Shown here: in pieces, positions 48,086-58,846 of the stretch | How positions within the stretch are numbered: the first letter of the stretch is position 1 | Layout of the letters: every line of letters starts with the position of its first letter | NCBI GenBank assembly: GCA_037954325.1 | Contig: JBBMNZ010000015.1 | Location: 2,542,001 to 2,606,000 of the forward strand | Direction of reading: 5' to 3' | Source of the DNA: Fistularia commersonii | Lineage: Eukaryota; Chordata; Actinopteri; Syngnathiformes; Fistulariidae | DNA length: 64,000 nucleotides | Program-made: the position numbers and the translations under genes | Notes under the pieces: model-generated | What the model was told of the DNA's origin: nothing | Database searches by the model: none | Seen by the model: only the letters and a program-made list of their open reading frames with translations

Positions 48086-49935
48086 CTAGCTTTAATAATA
48101 GTTCAGCCTTTACAAGCACTGCAATGCATTTAAAGTAAAATCAACAATTCATAATTTTTGTTGAGCAGGATACATTTATTCTAATTTCTTTCAAGTGTCA
48201 AACCCCAGCCTTCAGAAGTTCAAGGTCAGATGGGTCGCTGCCCATCTTACGCGGTGAGCTGAAAAATACCTTTTCACCAAGCGCTACCCTGCTAATCGCA
48301 TTTTGCCCCCAACCCCCCGAGTTGCTCCCGTTGGCACCTTGTGTGAATGTGAGATCCAGTGTAAAGCACTTTGAAACAGTAAACTGTGAAAGCGTCATTA
48401 ACCATCCCACATTTTAAAAGTTGATCCAGACTCCCGTCTCCACTTTTTTTAAGTTAGATTGTGGCAGACACAAGGGGCGGTGCTTTTCGCATGACAGGAC
48501 CGTTGGCTAGGAGGTGTGGTTTACGTGCGCAGTGTTTTCCGGTACGACATGTTCCTTTGTCAGGTTGAGGAGTAGAGGAATAAAGTTTGAACTAGACTTT
48601 GTCTCTGTCATCTTTCCTCATCCTGCCACAATATCTTTATTTTACCCATGATCTAATACTTGCAACAAAGATAATCATATCACATACATGGACCCCTAAT
48701 GCTGCACTTACAATGGTAATTTACCGGCCCAGCAGAACATTTGGCCACTGCTAACATGAGCGACTGACTCATTCTGGTCAGATCAGAATTAATTTACAGA
48801 CTGAAAGGGAACATAAGAACCTTTTAATATTAATTTGACCCAGTTACTTCCTCAGTATGTCTTATTGTGCATTTCCTCCATCCTGTGGTGAATACATGGT
48901 GACGTTTGTTTAAAAATAAAATGAAACTCCAGGTTTCATTTTTTTTCTTTTTCATCTTTTTTTCATAACCATACACTTTAAGACACATTATTGGACTGTT
49001 AGATGGAAGAAAAGTAAGAAATACTGAACTGTTTAAACCACAAAAGTCCACAAAAGAACGAAAGAACCCCGAGTGGACTAAAGTGTAAAACCACTGGAAA
49101 ACTCTGAACACAGCAGACCACAAAGCTAAATCCCATAATAACAAAAGTTGATCCGACACATCGACTTTCAATTTTTGATCATTAAAGATGAAGTCATGGG
49201 AGGACTATCGCTATCGAAGGTGGCTGTCCAACGCTAATGTGAGGTTTGTGGATGAACAGTGGGCCCATCAATGATGGCGCTAATGCGCTAATGTTAGCAT
49301 TAGGTTTTACTTCCTGTACGTCTTCACGTACTTAACACCATAAACCAAAGCAATATAGTCGATCCCAGATGGCATTAGATCACATTAAACAGACAAGCAG
49401 GAAAAAGAATCTGGATGATTTTTCATTCAAATGTAAATGTTGTCCTTTGGAAAGAAGATAGGGCATCCAGGCTTGTGGAAATTTCAACATCACTGTATTA
49501 AATCTCACAAAAAAATGAGCACAATGATGTCATTTTAGCGTCTCTAACACCTTAATGACACACTAATCACAGTGACTCGGCATTTTTAGAAAGGATTGCC
49601 TCAAGAATGTCATAAATACCCCAAATCCACTAATATTCTGCAAACTCACATACCGGCAGGTGACAGATGTTAACATTACTTCCCACGAAAGATAACAAAC
49701 AGGCAACGTCATGTTACTTCAACTGCAAATACCTGGCAGAAAAATAATGTTTGCACTTCTGGTGATCGATTCATTATAAGTATTCTTGTGCATCTACGTG
49801 GAATCTTTTCACCACCTCGGCCCACCTGACAATGAACGGAAATGATGGCGAGCTTGATGCCCCGCCATTTGAGAGACGCGCGCACCTCTTTGGACCCTAT
49901 GGGTACCCTCAAGTTCTGCTAATTTCCACATCGTA
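48086..49935. other. Non-coding, nothing recognised
   Basis: No gene or named repeat; T- and A-rich runs at 48935-48965. Confidence 0.4.
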
Positions 49936-50172
49936 AATGGTCCCCATGTATATATAGCTCTTTCACACCTTGCTATTTCAAAGTGTTTTACACTGATTCT
50001 CACATTTACCTATTCACACACCAATGGCGGTAGAGCTACTAATAGAGTTGCTAACCAGGCCATCGGGAGCAACTTAGGGTTTGGAACATTGCCGAAGGAC
50101 ATTTTGAAATGCAGACAGAACCTCCAACCCTATGATTGGAGCGATGCCTGCATTACCCAACTGAGCCATTGC
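49936..50172 (-). mobile_element. SINE-like repeat (family C), minus strand
   Basis: The left end is ATATATAGCTCTTTCACACC. TTGCTAACCAGGCCATCGGG, GCCGAAGGACATTTTGAAAT and the tRNA-like antisense head CCTATGATTGGAGCGATGCC with GAGCCATTGCC follow. It is more complete than the 24591 copy. Confidence 0.72.
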
Positions 50173-50940
50173 CTCCACGCATACACATGAACACACTCGT
50201 AGACAAGCCAATGTTATAAAGAGGTGTATGTGTGTGTGTGTGTGTGCTTTTGTATGTGTGTGTTCCCCTTTCGTTCTACAGCGACACACTTATTTTTATC
50301 ACGCGCTTTTAAATTTTTCCAAGTTAAATCTCATCAGCCCCATTCGGGGCACTTCGAATACCGCAAATTTCAGGTGATATTTCATATAACTTCAGAGCTC
50401 AGGCCCTGGAAATTCTCTACCATCCGGGGGTCAGATGGGACGAGAGAGGGGGGGTCGTAGGCCCGTGGTTGTGCTCCAGTCTCGCTAAATCCACATTACT
50501 TTTACAGACTGCATCACCATTGCCATCTAAATCTAAGTTAACAAGCAGAGCTTACCACTAAGAGCCCGGGGCACCAGAAAAGAGAGGAGAAAAAAAATCT
50601 TTCTGAAAATTCATTTCCTATAAGACGTCGATCCTGTGGCCTTTGAAGTGGCTTTCTTAAACTTTGGACAGGAAGTGTCGAGCTTAGAGTTTTTTTCCAA
50701 CCTAAAGAGGGAGAGAGGAAAGCCTGCTTCGATTGTGACGCTGCGAGTGAGTGATAATCCACACATAAATAGAAACTCGAAACAAAATGGAAACAGAGCT
50801 TGCCGAAGAATACGTGCTAAGCCTTATTTGGACCGTCATTGTTCGCTACTTGTCATATTCTGCGGATGGAGGCGAGAGGCAGCGGGAAGGAGTGTCGTCG
50901 GCCAGGCACGCCGCCAAAATGCAAATACTGTGGAATAAAT
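50173..50940. other. Non-coding with short (TG)n at 50228-50246
   Basis: No exon or transposon recognised. Confidence 0.4.
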
Positions 50941-51245
50941 GATGCTAAAGCTCAACTGTGCCACTTCGCACCTAAGCCTGTGTTCAGTTAACACTGTTAT
51001 CATAAACAAAACATTCTGTTACTGTGGGAGAGGGCTGAGCGCCGACAGATGGTTAAGAGCATTAGGGAGATACCTGCCAAAGAGCGCTATTCACCCCTTG
51101 TTTGGGTTATTAGAATTCACAGGCGAGCGTCGGCTGCAAAAGCACCCGTGGCATATGGCCCGGTAAATATTGACTGATATTTTAATTATCCTTTGCATAA
51201 TCTAATAATTAATCACACACATTAGTGTTTCACCTTCCCGCAGCT
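50941..51245. promoter_or_regulatory. Candidate conserved non-coding enhancer block
   Basis: Repeat-free ~300 bp. A GC-balanced left half (AGCGCCGACAGATGGTTAAG and neighbours, with an E-box CAGATG) is followed by an AT-rich core: TTTTAATTATCC, the octamer-like TTTGCATAA, then TCTAATAATTAATCAC. Adjacent POU and homeodomain words with a sharp boundary at 51240 are the strongest enhancer-like signature I see in the window. Still inference: no alignment was possible. Confidence 0.38.
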
Positions 51246-51532
51246 TGGAAATCACTGATGCTGTCGCATACCATCAGGGTCGTTTTCTGTGCCGGGGATA
51301 TTCAGATACCCCCGGTAAGAGGTGAAATACCACGAGGTAAACCTTTCAATTCCGATCCCACCTTCAGAAATGCACTCACGGAATTTTAACAAAGAGAATG
51401 CACTTTTAGATACAAGTGGAGCAATGCCATGCGCGTGTCTATACGGCAAACTGCTTAGCTCCGCGTGAGCCCAGTTTTTTTTAGGTTTGCTATTTTTACA
51501 TGCAAAGAGTTGTTCAAGTTACAGTTCCTTCT

Positions 51533-51639
51533 TTAATTTTGAGTGATCGCAAGAGAAAAAGCACATAATTGTACAGGTTTAGGATACAGCTGCTGAAGCT
51601 TCTGGATGTCACATTCTGCAGGTGAACCATATGGATCAT
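51533..51639 (-). other. Exon-like segment behind a strong splice acceptor
   Basis: On the minus strand a long pyrimidine tract (51645-51690) ends in TTTTTTAACAG. It is followed by an open stretch reading DPYGSPAECDIQKLQQLYPK and ending ...SLAITQN, then TAA. An ATTAAA hexamer overlaps the stop. The peptide has ordinary composition but I do not recognise it, and no upstream exon was found. Options are a terminal exon of an unannotated transcript, a decayed exon, or chance. Confidence 0.2.
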
Positions 51640-51645
51640 CTGTTA

Positions 51646-53025
51646 AAAAAGGAAAAAGAAAAAGAAAAATTGAGAAAAATTCAAGTGCCAAAGGATTTGG
51701 TGCCAAGAAGCCAATATCTATCAATCAGGTAGACTGTATTTTTTTTTTTTAAATGGTCAGGGTCTGTAGCCAAAGAAAAGTTTTCACCCATTGCAGATTA
51801 CTTTTTCTTTAATTGTTACATTTTCCTCCAAAGCCATGAGGGCACTTCTATCAGGAGTTTTTTATTTATTTATTTTTTTTTCAACATTTGGTCGACACGC
51901 TCTGAGGGTCGAGTGATTCAGCGCCGCTCAAAAAAAACAAAACAAAAAAAAAAAACAGCAAATGCTGTGCATTTTTCATCCTTTCAGTTGTTCAGTTTTC
52001 TAGCTTCCAACACTTCGATAAGTCAACATTTTAGGTCACCAGCTCTTAAATCCTTGCAAAGTTGAAGCACTCCCTCAAACCCCCCCCTAAAAAAACCCCA
52101 TGAAGGTCAATGTTTACAAAAATACAGTTCCATGGATACTAAGACCAGCGATTGTCAGATCTCAGTCCCATCTCATCCCCGACGGCCTCCTGGTATCCCT
52201 TGAGTGAATATAACTTAAAAACAAAACTCAAGCTTCAGTGTAGACTGTAGTGCCAAAGTTTGGTCAGACTTATAGAGGTGGCGTCGGACCAGATCGAGTG
52301 AACAACAGTCAACGATGTGTACGGTGTGAAATGACTCGTTTTGGAGCAACCACGGGATATTTTGGCTGTTGCGTCTCTGTCGATCCCAACTGGCCCTGGC
52401 ACGAACCGGTTGAGAGTACCTGATTTCTTCTGCATCGGTTACAGATTCACCACTTCCTGACACAATCTGGGACTGATCACAGCTGTGTACACATGTCAGA
52501 CTTGTTTTCGGAAACACAAATGATCACACATCGCGCTCGCAAAGCTGCGCCTGCGGCCCGAAAGCGTCAGGAGGGGGAAATAAATAAACAAGACGAGCAA
52601 TGAGGATGCAAATCAGAAAACACCAAGCTAACATGTCGTCGAGGTAGTCATAAATGCACCGCGGGCGCTGCGCTTATAACACTGTCTTTTAAAAGACGTG
52701 TCATGTCAACTAGTTTTGGGGTCCATGTTTTAACACAGTTATATTCCTGCGGTTCAGACAAACGAAAACATGGAATGTTCTGGACTTTTGCGACACGGGT
52801 CTGGATTGTGTGAAAGAAACGTGCATGCTGGTTTTTTTCAACTCCTTAGGTCCTTCCATTCTCTAAAGATCACAGTAAAATTAGGTCAGCGTTCATGACA
52901 CAGCCACAGATCCTACTCCAAAGCTTGAAACTTGAAGCCCAGGGAGTTTCATCAATCAGGGGATCCTCTGCTGGCAGGGATGTACTTCTTCTATTATGTC
53001 TAATAAGTTGACTGGTGACGCTACT
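51646..53025. other. Non-coding, nothing recognised
   Basis: Homopolymer tracts at 51739-51750 and 51930-51955. The longest minus-strand frame (52215-52517) shows no recognisable family and no splice logic. Confidence 0.4.
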
Positions 53026-53029
53026 GCAA

Positions 53030-53170
53030 GGGCTCATAGGTCTACTTTTATTCATTTTGCTATACTGCCTATCTTTCACTCAGAGTGGTGGGTTGGGGCC
53101 TATCCGAGCCGTCACTGGGCGACAGGTGGGATACAACCTGGACCGGTTGCAAATCAATGACAAGGCCATG
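53030..53170 (-). mobile_element. SINE (family A) 3' part, minus strand
   Basis: Contains CAGAGTGGTGGGTTGGGGCC, TATCCGAGCCGTCACTGGGC and GGACCGGTTGCAAATCAATG, the antisense 3' half of the family. It passes directly into the tandem array on its right. Confidence 0.75.
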
Positions 53171-53400
53171 TATAGACATACAACTATTGATTCTCATTCA
53201 AACGTACAGCCATTCACCTTTTCATTCACGTATCAGATAAAAAACCCTTCACTTTCTCATTTTCGTGCAATAGTGATACATACGACCATCAACCCTCCCA
53301 TTCACATGTCATATAGAGACACACAACAATTCAACCTTTCATTCACAAGTCATATAGAGACATTCAATCATTCACTCATTCATTCTCATTAATCATAATG

Positions 53401-54066
53401 ATTTATACTTTATATGGGAAAATTATGTCTCTGCATTTAACCCATCATGGACGAGCCATGTGCAGTTGGCTGCCGTCTATCAGCGCCAGGGAGCAGTCAG
53501 GACGAGGGTGGGCAAACTTTTTGGCTAAGGGGCCCGCATTGATTTTTAAAATTTGACACAGGCCGAGTCAACACGAGATTCGATACATATAAAAAAAAAA
53601 AAGCATTTGTTAACAGTACATATCAGACTCGTCTGACATTTGCTTTGAAAATAAAACCAGCTTGGTTTTGAAGGCTCTGATGTTTGCTTGCATTTCATGC
53701 ATAAAACCGGTTTTTCCCTTGTAGCTTCACATCCAGCTCATTCATGTGTGTCAGTATGTCCACAGTAAAAGCTAAATCACAAAGACAATCTGTGTCATTC
53801 AGCTCAGGAAGATTCTAAAGGGTTCTCAAGTCCCACATTCATTCATCCAATCATTCAGTCATTCACATCAAGTATGAATTCTGTACTAATCATTGGCGGG
53901 CCGCATTAAAAATACCGGCGGGCCGTATGTGGCCCACGGGCCGCAGTTTGCCCACCTCTGAGTTAGGGGTTCAGTATCTTGTTCAACAACACTTTGACAC
54001 ACTAGGGGGAGCCGGGAATCTAACCAGGAAGTTTTGGTTCCAAGGACGATCGCTCTACTTCCTGCA
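53401..54066 (-). mobile_element. SINE (family B), minus strand, split by a hAT element
   Basis: Two halves, 53401-53502 (TTTAACCCATCATGGACGAG, GCCAGGGAGCAGTC) and 53961-54066 (AGTTAGGGGTTCAGTATCTT, GGGAGCCGGGAATCTAACCA), join into one family B element when the hAT between them is removed. Comparison with the intact copy at 63712 supports this. Confidence 0.85.
53503..53960. mobile_element. hAT-type non-autonomous element nested in a SINE
   Basis: Ends CGAGGGTGGGCAAAC (left) and GTTTGCCCACCTCTG (right) are 15-bp terminal inverted repeats with few mismatches. Subterminal GGGCCGTATGTGGCCCACGG is typical of this fish hAT group. Flanking 8-mers AGTCAGGA (53495-53502) and AGTTAGGG (53961-53968) agree at 6 of 8. 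The element is 458 bp without transposase. Confidence 0.87.
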
Positions 54067-54464
54067 GCACGGAGACATACATAGAACCATTCACCAGTCA
54101 TATAGAGACATTTAACCATTTGATGTCGTTCACAAATCATCTAGATACAAATATCCATTCACACATAATATAGCCTCATAACCATTCACCCTCTGATTCA
54201 AACACCATATGGAGACATTAAATGTTCATCCCCTCATTCACACATAAATATAGGGACATACAACAGTTCACTCTCTCCTTCACTTCATATCAAGACATAC
54301 AACCATTCACTGAAATTTCTTACATCATAGAGACATAACAATTCACCTATTTATTCATACTCCATGTAGAGACTTATAACACTTCCCCCCCCCTTTCATT
54401 CACACATCATTTAGATACATCAAACAATTCACCCTTTCAATCACATGTCATGTAGAAACATACA

Positions 54465-54645
54465 ATCGTCCATGCACCCATCCATTATCTACCTCTTATC
54501 CCACTTAGGGTCGCGGGGGACGCTGGCGCCCATCATAACTATCACCGCCATCATGCGAGAGGGAGAGTTCACCCTGGTATGGTTCACCAGTCAATTTTGC
54601 AGAGCCGTTTATAGAGATAGAAAACTGATAACATGCAGAGTCAGA
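54465..54645 (-). mobile_element. SINE (family A) 3' part, minus strand
   Basis: Starts at the tail CATCCATTATCTACCTCTTA, then CTTAGGGTCGCGGGGGACGC and TGGTTCACCAGTCAATTTTG. The head half is absent. Confidence 0.75.
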
Positions 54646-57600
54646 CACACACCGATGCACAACGATTCATCTTTACTTCCCTGTGTAATTTCTTCTATAA
54701 GATTAATTTTGTTACCGTGCTTGATAGGCACGCCTTATAAAAATAATTCATTTCCATCGCTACGAGTCTTTTATACCTGTCTGGTGGCTTAACAGAGGCT
54801 GAAGCCTTCGACCTGGCCGGACGGTCTGCTTTGTCCATCAACAATATCACAACAGCAACAGCGTGCGTGCTTGTGTTACGGAGCAGAGCATCAATGTATT
54901 TGCATTCTGTAAAAGGACTGTATCAAAGCCGGTTGGTAGCTCAGCACAGAAACTGGGATCCGGTTCAAGTCGTACTCACGGCTACACACACACACACCTG
55001 GCAGTGTGCGTTCCTGTGTATGTGTGTGTGTATACACAAGAACCATCCCACCGTCTTCGTAGAGACCAAGATGAGAGAGGGGTGGGGGATGTTGGAGCAA
55101 GCTGCATCGAGTGGGTGGGGAGGAGTGGGAGGGAGGACACGCACCGTGTCACACATCAAACTCCTTGCAGGCCAGAGAAGTTCAGAGGAGGCATGTGTGT
55201 CAGAATAATCCAGCTCAGGCTCACCATCCAACAACTTAGCATGCAAGGGGGGGTGGGGGGGGGGGGGTCGAGTGCAGGGAGAGACTGCGCTCAATGTCTT
55301 GCCAACCTTCCTGGAAAAAAGAAAAGTCTTCTTTTTCTGTGTTGTTGCTTTTTTTTTTCGGAGCAGGCTGTCAGTAAAGCTGTTAAAATATTGAGCAACA
55401 GTTGGATGAACAGAAACCTGCTGTGTATATTGTTCTACTGTGATTGCATGAAATTCCCCTCTAATTGCTCTTGTTCCTCCACACAGGCCAACGGCTGATA
55501 CTGAGAACATCTGAGAGTGTGTGCATGTGAAAGTGTGTGCGTGTGTTTCTGTGGAGCTGGAGGACAGCCTGGAAAATGAGGTGGTGGTGTTAACTTGCCC
55601 GGCAGTTAAACGCTGCCTTCACCTGTGTGTACGGGGGTAAATGTAACAAAACATCTTTCAAGGTCCGTGATCGGTGACACACTTTCTAAATGCTTCACTT
55701 CTTTGTTCAACCTACCCTGTTCCCATCTGCGTATGGCGAGTGATTTTACACTGTAATTGGATGTTTCTTTTTTTCTCCAATTACGTGACTCTTCCTGTCA
55801 AATGTTCATTAAGGACGTTGTGATTTCATTTAGCAGGGGATTTAATTCACAGTGACATGCATCGCAGATGTTGCGCGGCATCAGCAGCGAACGGGGTTTG
55901 GTATCTTGGTTTGCTGAAGCTGATACGCCGGGAGGGGACAACAATGCTGACATCATATTACAAAAAACATACAACAACAACAACAACAAAAGATACTGAA
56001 TGCAGATCTGGAATGTACATAATGAGTAATAACTGTTGTATAACATGATTCAGTTCTGGATGAACAACATCACCATTTAATCACCCCTTTAAATGGATTT
56101 TGTTTCATAAATACTATCTGTCTGTACGCTGTCTCTTTCACTAATGATATACATGAAATGACTGCAGCAGTATAAATATATACATCAATAAAATACAATA
56201 TGAATTTCACTGGGAGAAAGATCAGGGGAACATATGAAAAACACTGTCCTGTGTTCAGTGTTAGGTTCTTGATTTTATTTCCCTCTTTTACTTATTTTGT
56301 CAATTCTTTTTTATTATTGCATTCCAAATCAGATGATTCTTAAAAATGAGCAGAGCAATGAGTACTGGTAATAAGGGCAAAATATTTTTTCTTTAAAAAA
56401 ATTACCCAAAAATTGGCGAGGGACTAAAGCGTTGAACTAAAAGATGACATCATAATATCAAGACTGTTTTTCTGTTGAAGTTTACACAAGAATTGATAAA
56501 CAGAATTACACAGTTACTCAAGATTTCTGTTGCTGACATGTTTGTGGTTGTAGTAACAGGTATCAATTTAACTGCAAAATCTATGTGGGGAAAAAAAAAG
56601 CGGTAGAGATGGTGAAACATGAAAACTCTCAGGGCCATTAGATTTCAGTTTCAGAGTGTGTGAGGGATCAGAGAAACATTTAAATGTGGAGAATATACAG
56701 TATATCTCCTCCAGCTCCTCACATTATCCATTCTAATGTGATTAAGCATTCACCTTCATGCTTCTCTAAATGTGCTATGATGTTCTTTTTTTTGGAGAGA
56801 GAGCGTGGGGCATCTTCTTGGTAGGAATGTTGAGGGTGTATGTGTGTGACATAACAACTTAAGGAGTTTTTGAATTAAGATTAATTCATCTTTTGTTCTC
56901 CTCCGCATTCTTCCTTTCCGTGCATCTACCCACTGGTTCGGGAGCCATTGACCTGGAAAGATGTTTGAACAGGAGCAGAGAAAAACATATGCATGTGCTC
57001 CTCTGCCAAAAACTCAAACCATCTAGTGTTTTTTTGGGGCCAGGATGACTTAAAAACACTGAGGACTTTTTTTTTTTTTTAACCTTGAGGTTATGGTTTT
57101 GCTGCCATTTGTCCGTCTGTCGGCAGGAAGGCAGATTTTCACCAGCCATGAAGGAACCCATCGGATTTTTTTCAGAGACCTCAGTCTGAGTGCACCTCTT
57201 GTTTTGTTCAAATAAAAACCAGAGTTTACAAGATGTTTACAATGGAAAAAAATAAAAGAATGCGGTCTCATGTCTGTAAACTAAATTGGGTGCGACAGAA
57301 AGTCTTTGAGATTCCTACCACAGCTTCACATGGATTCAGCTCCAATTGTGCTTGTGAAAACACCATATAGAACCATCACACACACTAAACTGGCTCACAC
57401 AGCTGATAAGTGGGCATTATAAATGTTATGAAATGCTGGTTAAAGTTCTGGTCGCTCTACAGTCTCATTGAATTCTTTGTTTATGTGGGACATAGTGAGG
57501 TATGATTATTGGAAGAACAAACATTCGATAATATTATTAAATGTATGTCTATGGACGCGGGTGTTCTTCAGATGTTCAAACCAAAGGTGTAAGACAACTT

Positions 57601-58107
57601 CAACTTTGCGACAAATAATCTACTTTCTGAATGGAATACTACATAATATCAATACAGAGGCACAATTGTCTCAGAGCAATATCATTTTTCGACAGGGCAC
57701 CTGAACTAAACACTTCGGCAAAATTTCACAACATTTATCTCGTATTCAACTTGAAAAGACGACATAAGAACAAACAAAAAAATGCTGCGGTACTGATTTT
57801 GGGGGTTGGTGGACACTGAAATCTTGTGCTGTGTATTACAGAAGCTGTATGTGTGTGTGTGTGTAAAACCAGGTTTTTGAAACCTTACAATGTTGGCCCA
57901 CCAGAGAACATTCGGGGTCAAACACTGCATTCAGTGACGCGAGTTATCCAAAAACGTGACTCGCCAAGATTCTTTATCATCATGTGCGATTCTGAAATAG
58001 AGCTGGTGTCCGGGATAAAAGAAAATTTTGTGCTGTAGCGCCCTCTAGTGGAGAATCGATGACGACTCGAAATGACAGGGAAGCAGTTCCTGATATCCAG
58101 CTTTCTG
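54646..58107. other. Non-coding interval before the SVIL 3' end
   Basis: About 3.4 kb with no gene and no transposon I can name. It includes GT/AC tracts (54984-55035), a G run at 55246-55267, (CAA)n at 55970-55987 and poly-T at 57067-57080. Confidence 0.45.
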
Positions 58108-58759
58108 TTTATTTCATTTACATTTCATTTTTATCACAAAGAGTCTTCAAAATGCAGACTAGGATCTGTATAGAAACTGTACACAAAAGCAAGGCACTAT
58201 ACACTGTATGATTCAACAATACATACCATCATCATCATCATCATCATCATCGCCATTTTATTTCTTTTCTTTTCTCTCGTTCCTTCGCTCAGTCAGTCCA
58301 GCACGATGACGTTCAAATCGAACTGCGTCAATTTGACTTTTAAGTAGCAAACGGTGATCTGTACAGCCGGCTATTTAAACATGACACGTGCCTTTTTTTA
58401 TTTTACAATTTATTTAGCTCTTAAAAAAACAAACAAAACAAAAAACCTATATGGTTTTGATATAAATATAAATTATTTGAAATGCACAAACTCAGGTGTG
58501 GGGAGGAGTGAAGTGAACAAGCTAGAGCGCATTCTCTCACACTGAATTGTCTCTCCGGCAAAATAACACGATTGGCATGAGGTGCTGTCATACCCCACTT
58601 GTCCCAAGATCCCCTCTTCTCTCGTCCCGTCCGCATCCTTCCATCGCAAGTCCTCTCGGGGGCAGCCTTTTGCCTTGCGCCGAAAACAAAAGATGGCGAC
58701 GGAACAAGACAACGGCGTCATCATCGTCTCTCCCTTCTCCACTCTCTCTGTCCAAATGT
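58108..58759 (-). other. svil: Probable SVIL 3' untranslated region
   Basis: This is the sequence after the SVIL stop codon on the minus strand. Four AATAAA polyadenylation hexamers read on that strand: at 58409-58414, 58397-58402, 58257-58262 and 58108-58113. I set the outer limit at the last one, without evidence of where cleavage occurs. The stretch includes a short (CAT)n run at 58227-58251 on the plus strand and no repeat insertion. Transcript data would be needed to place the true end. Confidence 0.45.
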
Positions 58760-58846
58760 TTAGAAAAGTCCTTTGGCTTTCTTCAGGTTGACTTGCTTCC
58801 ATCCTGGCATACCGGCGTACTCTTCTCTGGTCATCTCAAGAGCTTT
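58760..58846 (-). CDS. svil: Supervillin (SVIL), terminal exon, headpiece C-terminus and stop
   Basis: This terminal coding exon encodes KALEMTREEYAGMPGWKQVN followed by LKKAKGLF and TAA. LKKxKGLF at the extreme C-terminus is the hallmark of villin-type headpieces; W and the KK pair belong to the conserved hydrophobic and basic surface of the fold. The acceptor is CACAG, preceded by a (TG)n tract on the coding strand instead of an ordinary pyrimidine tract. Phase 0 joins it cleanly to SDEDFQ from the exon 1.5 kb upstream, and 87 bp equals 28 codons plus stop. It is too short to stand out as an open reading frame and was found by looking for the missing headpiece end. Confidence 0.95.
   Translation of the reverse strand, partial: KALEMTREEYAGMPGWKQVNLKKAKGLF

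Larger units (their letters stand above)
53165..54460. repeat. Degenerate minisatellite grown from a SINE internal unit (interrupted)
   Basis: More than ten imperfect units of roughly 40-50 bases, each close to CATTCACACATCATATAGAG followed by ACATACAACCATTCACC. They occupy 53165-53400 and 54067-54460. The unit corresponds to the antisense middle of family A SINEs, where most copies have one or two units. The array is interrupted by a family B SINE. Confidence 0.8.

Noticed and set aside
52215..52517. 100-residue minus-strand frame as a gene
   Set aside because: Ordinary composition, but no recognisable domain and no supporting exons or splice sites.
53165..54460. CRISPR-like array of repeats and spacers
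   Set aside because: Units are degenerate, adjoin without unique spacers, derive from a SINE, and lie in a vertebrate genome.
54863..55498. 211-residue plus-strand open frame
   Set aside because: Biased composition over GT/G-rich DNA, no family resemblance, and overlapping frames open on both strands.
58473..58802. 109-residue minus-strand frame at the SVIL 3' end
   Set aside because: It is out of frame with the terminal SVIL exon it overlaps. The spliced frame ending KKAKGLF explains the locus.
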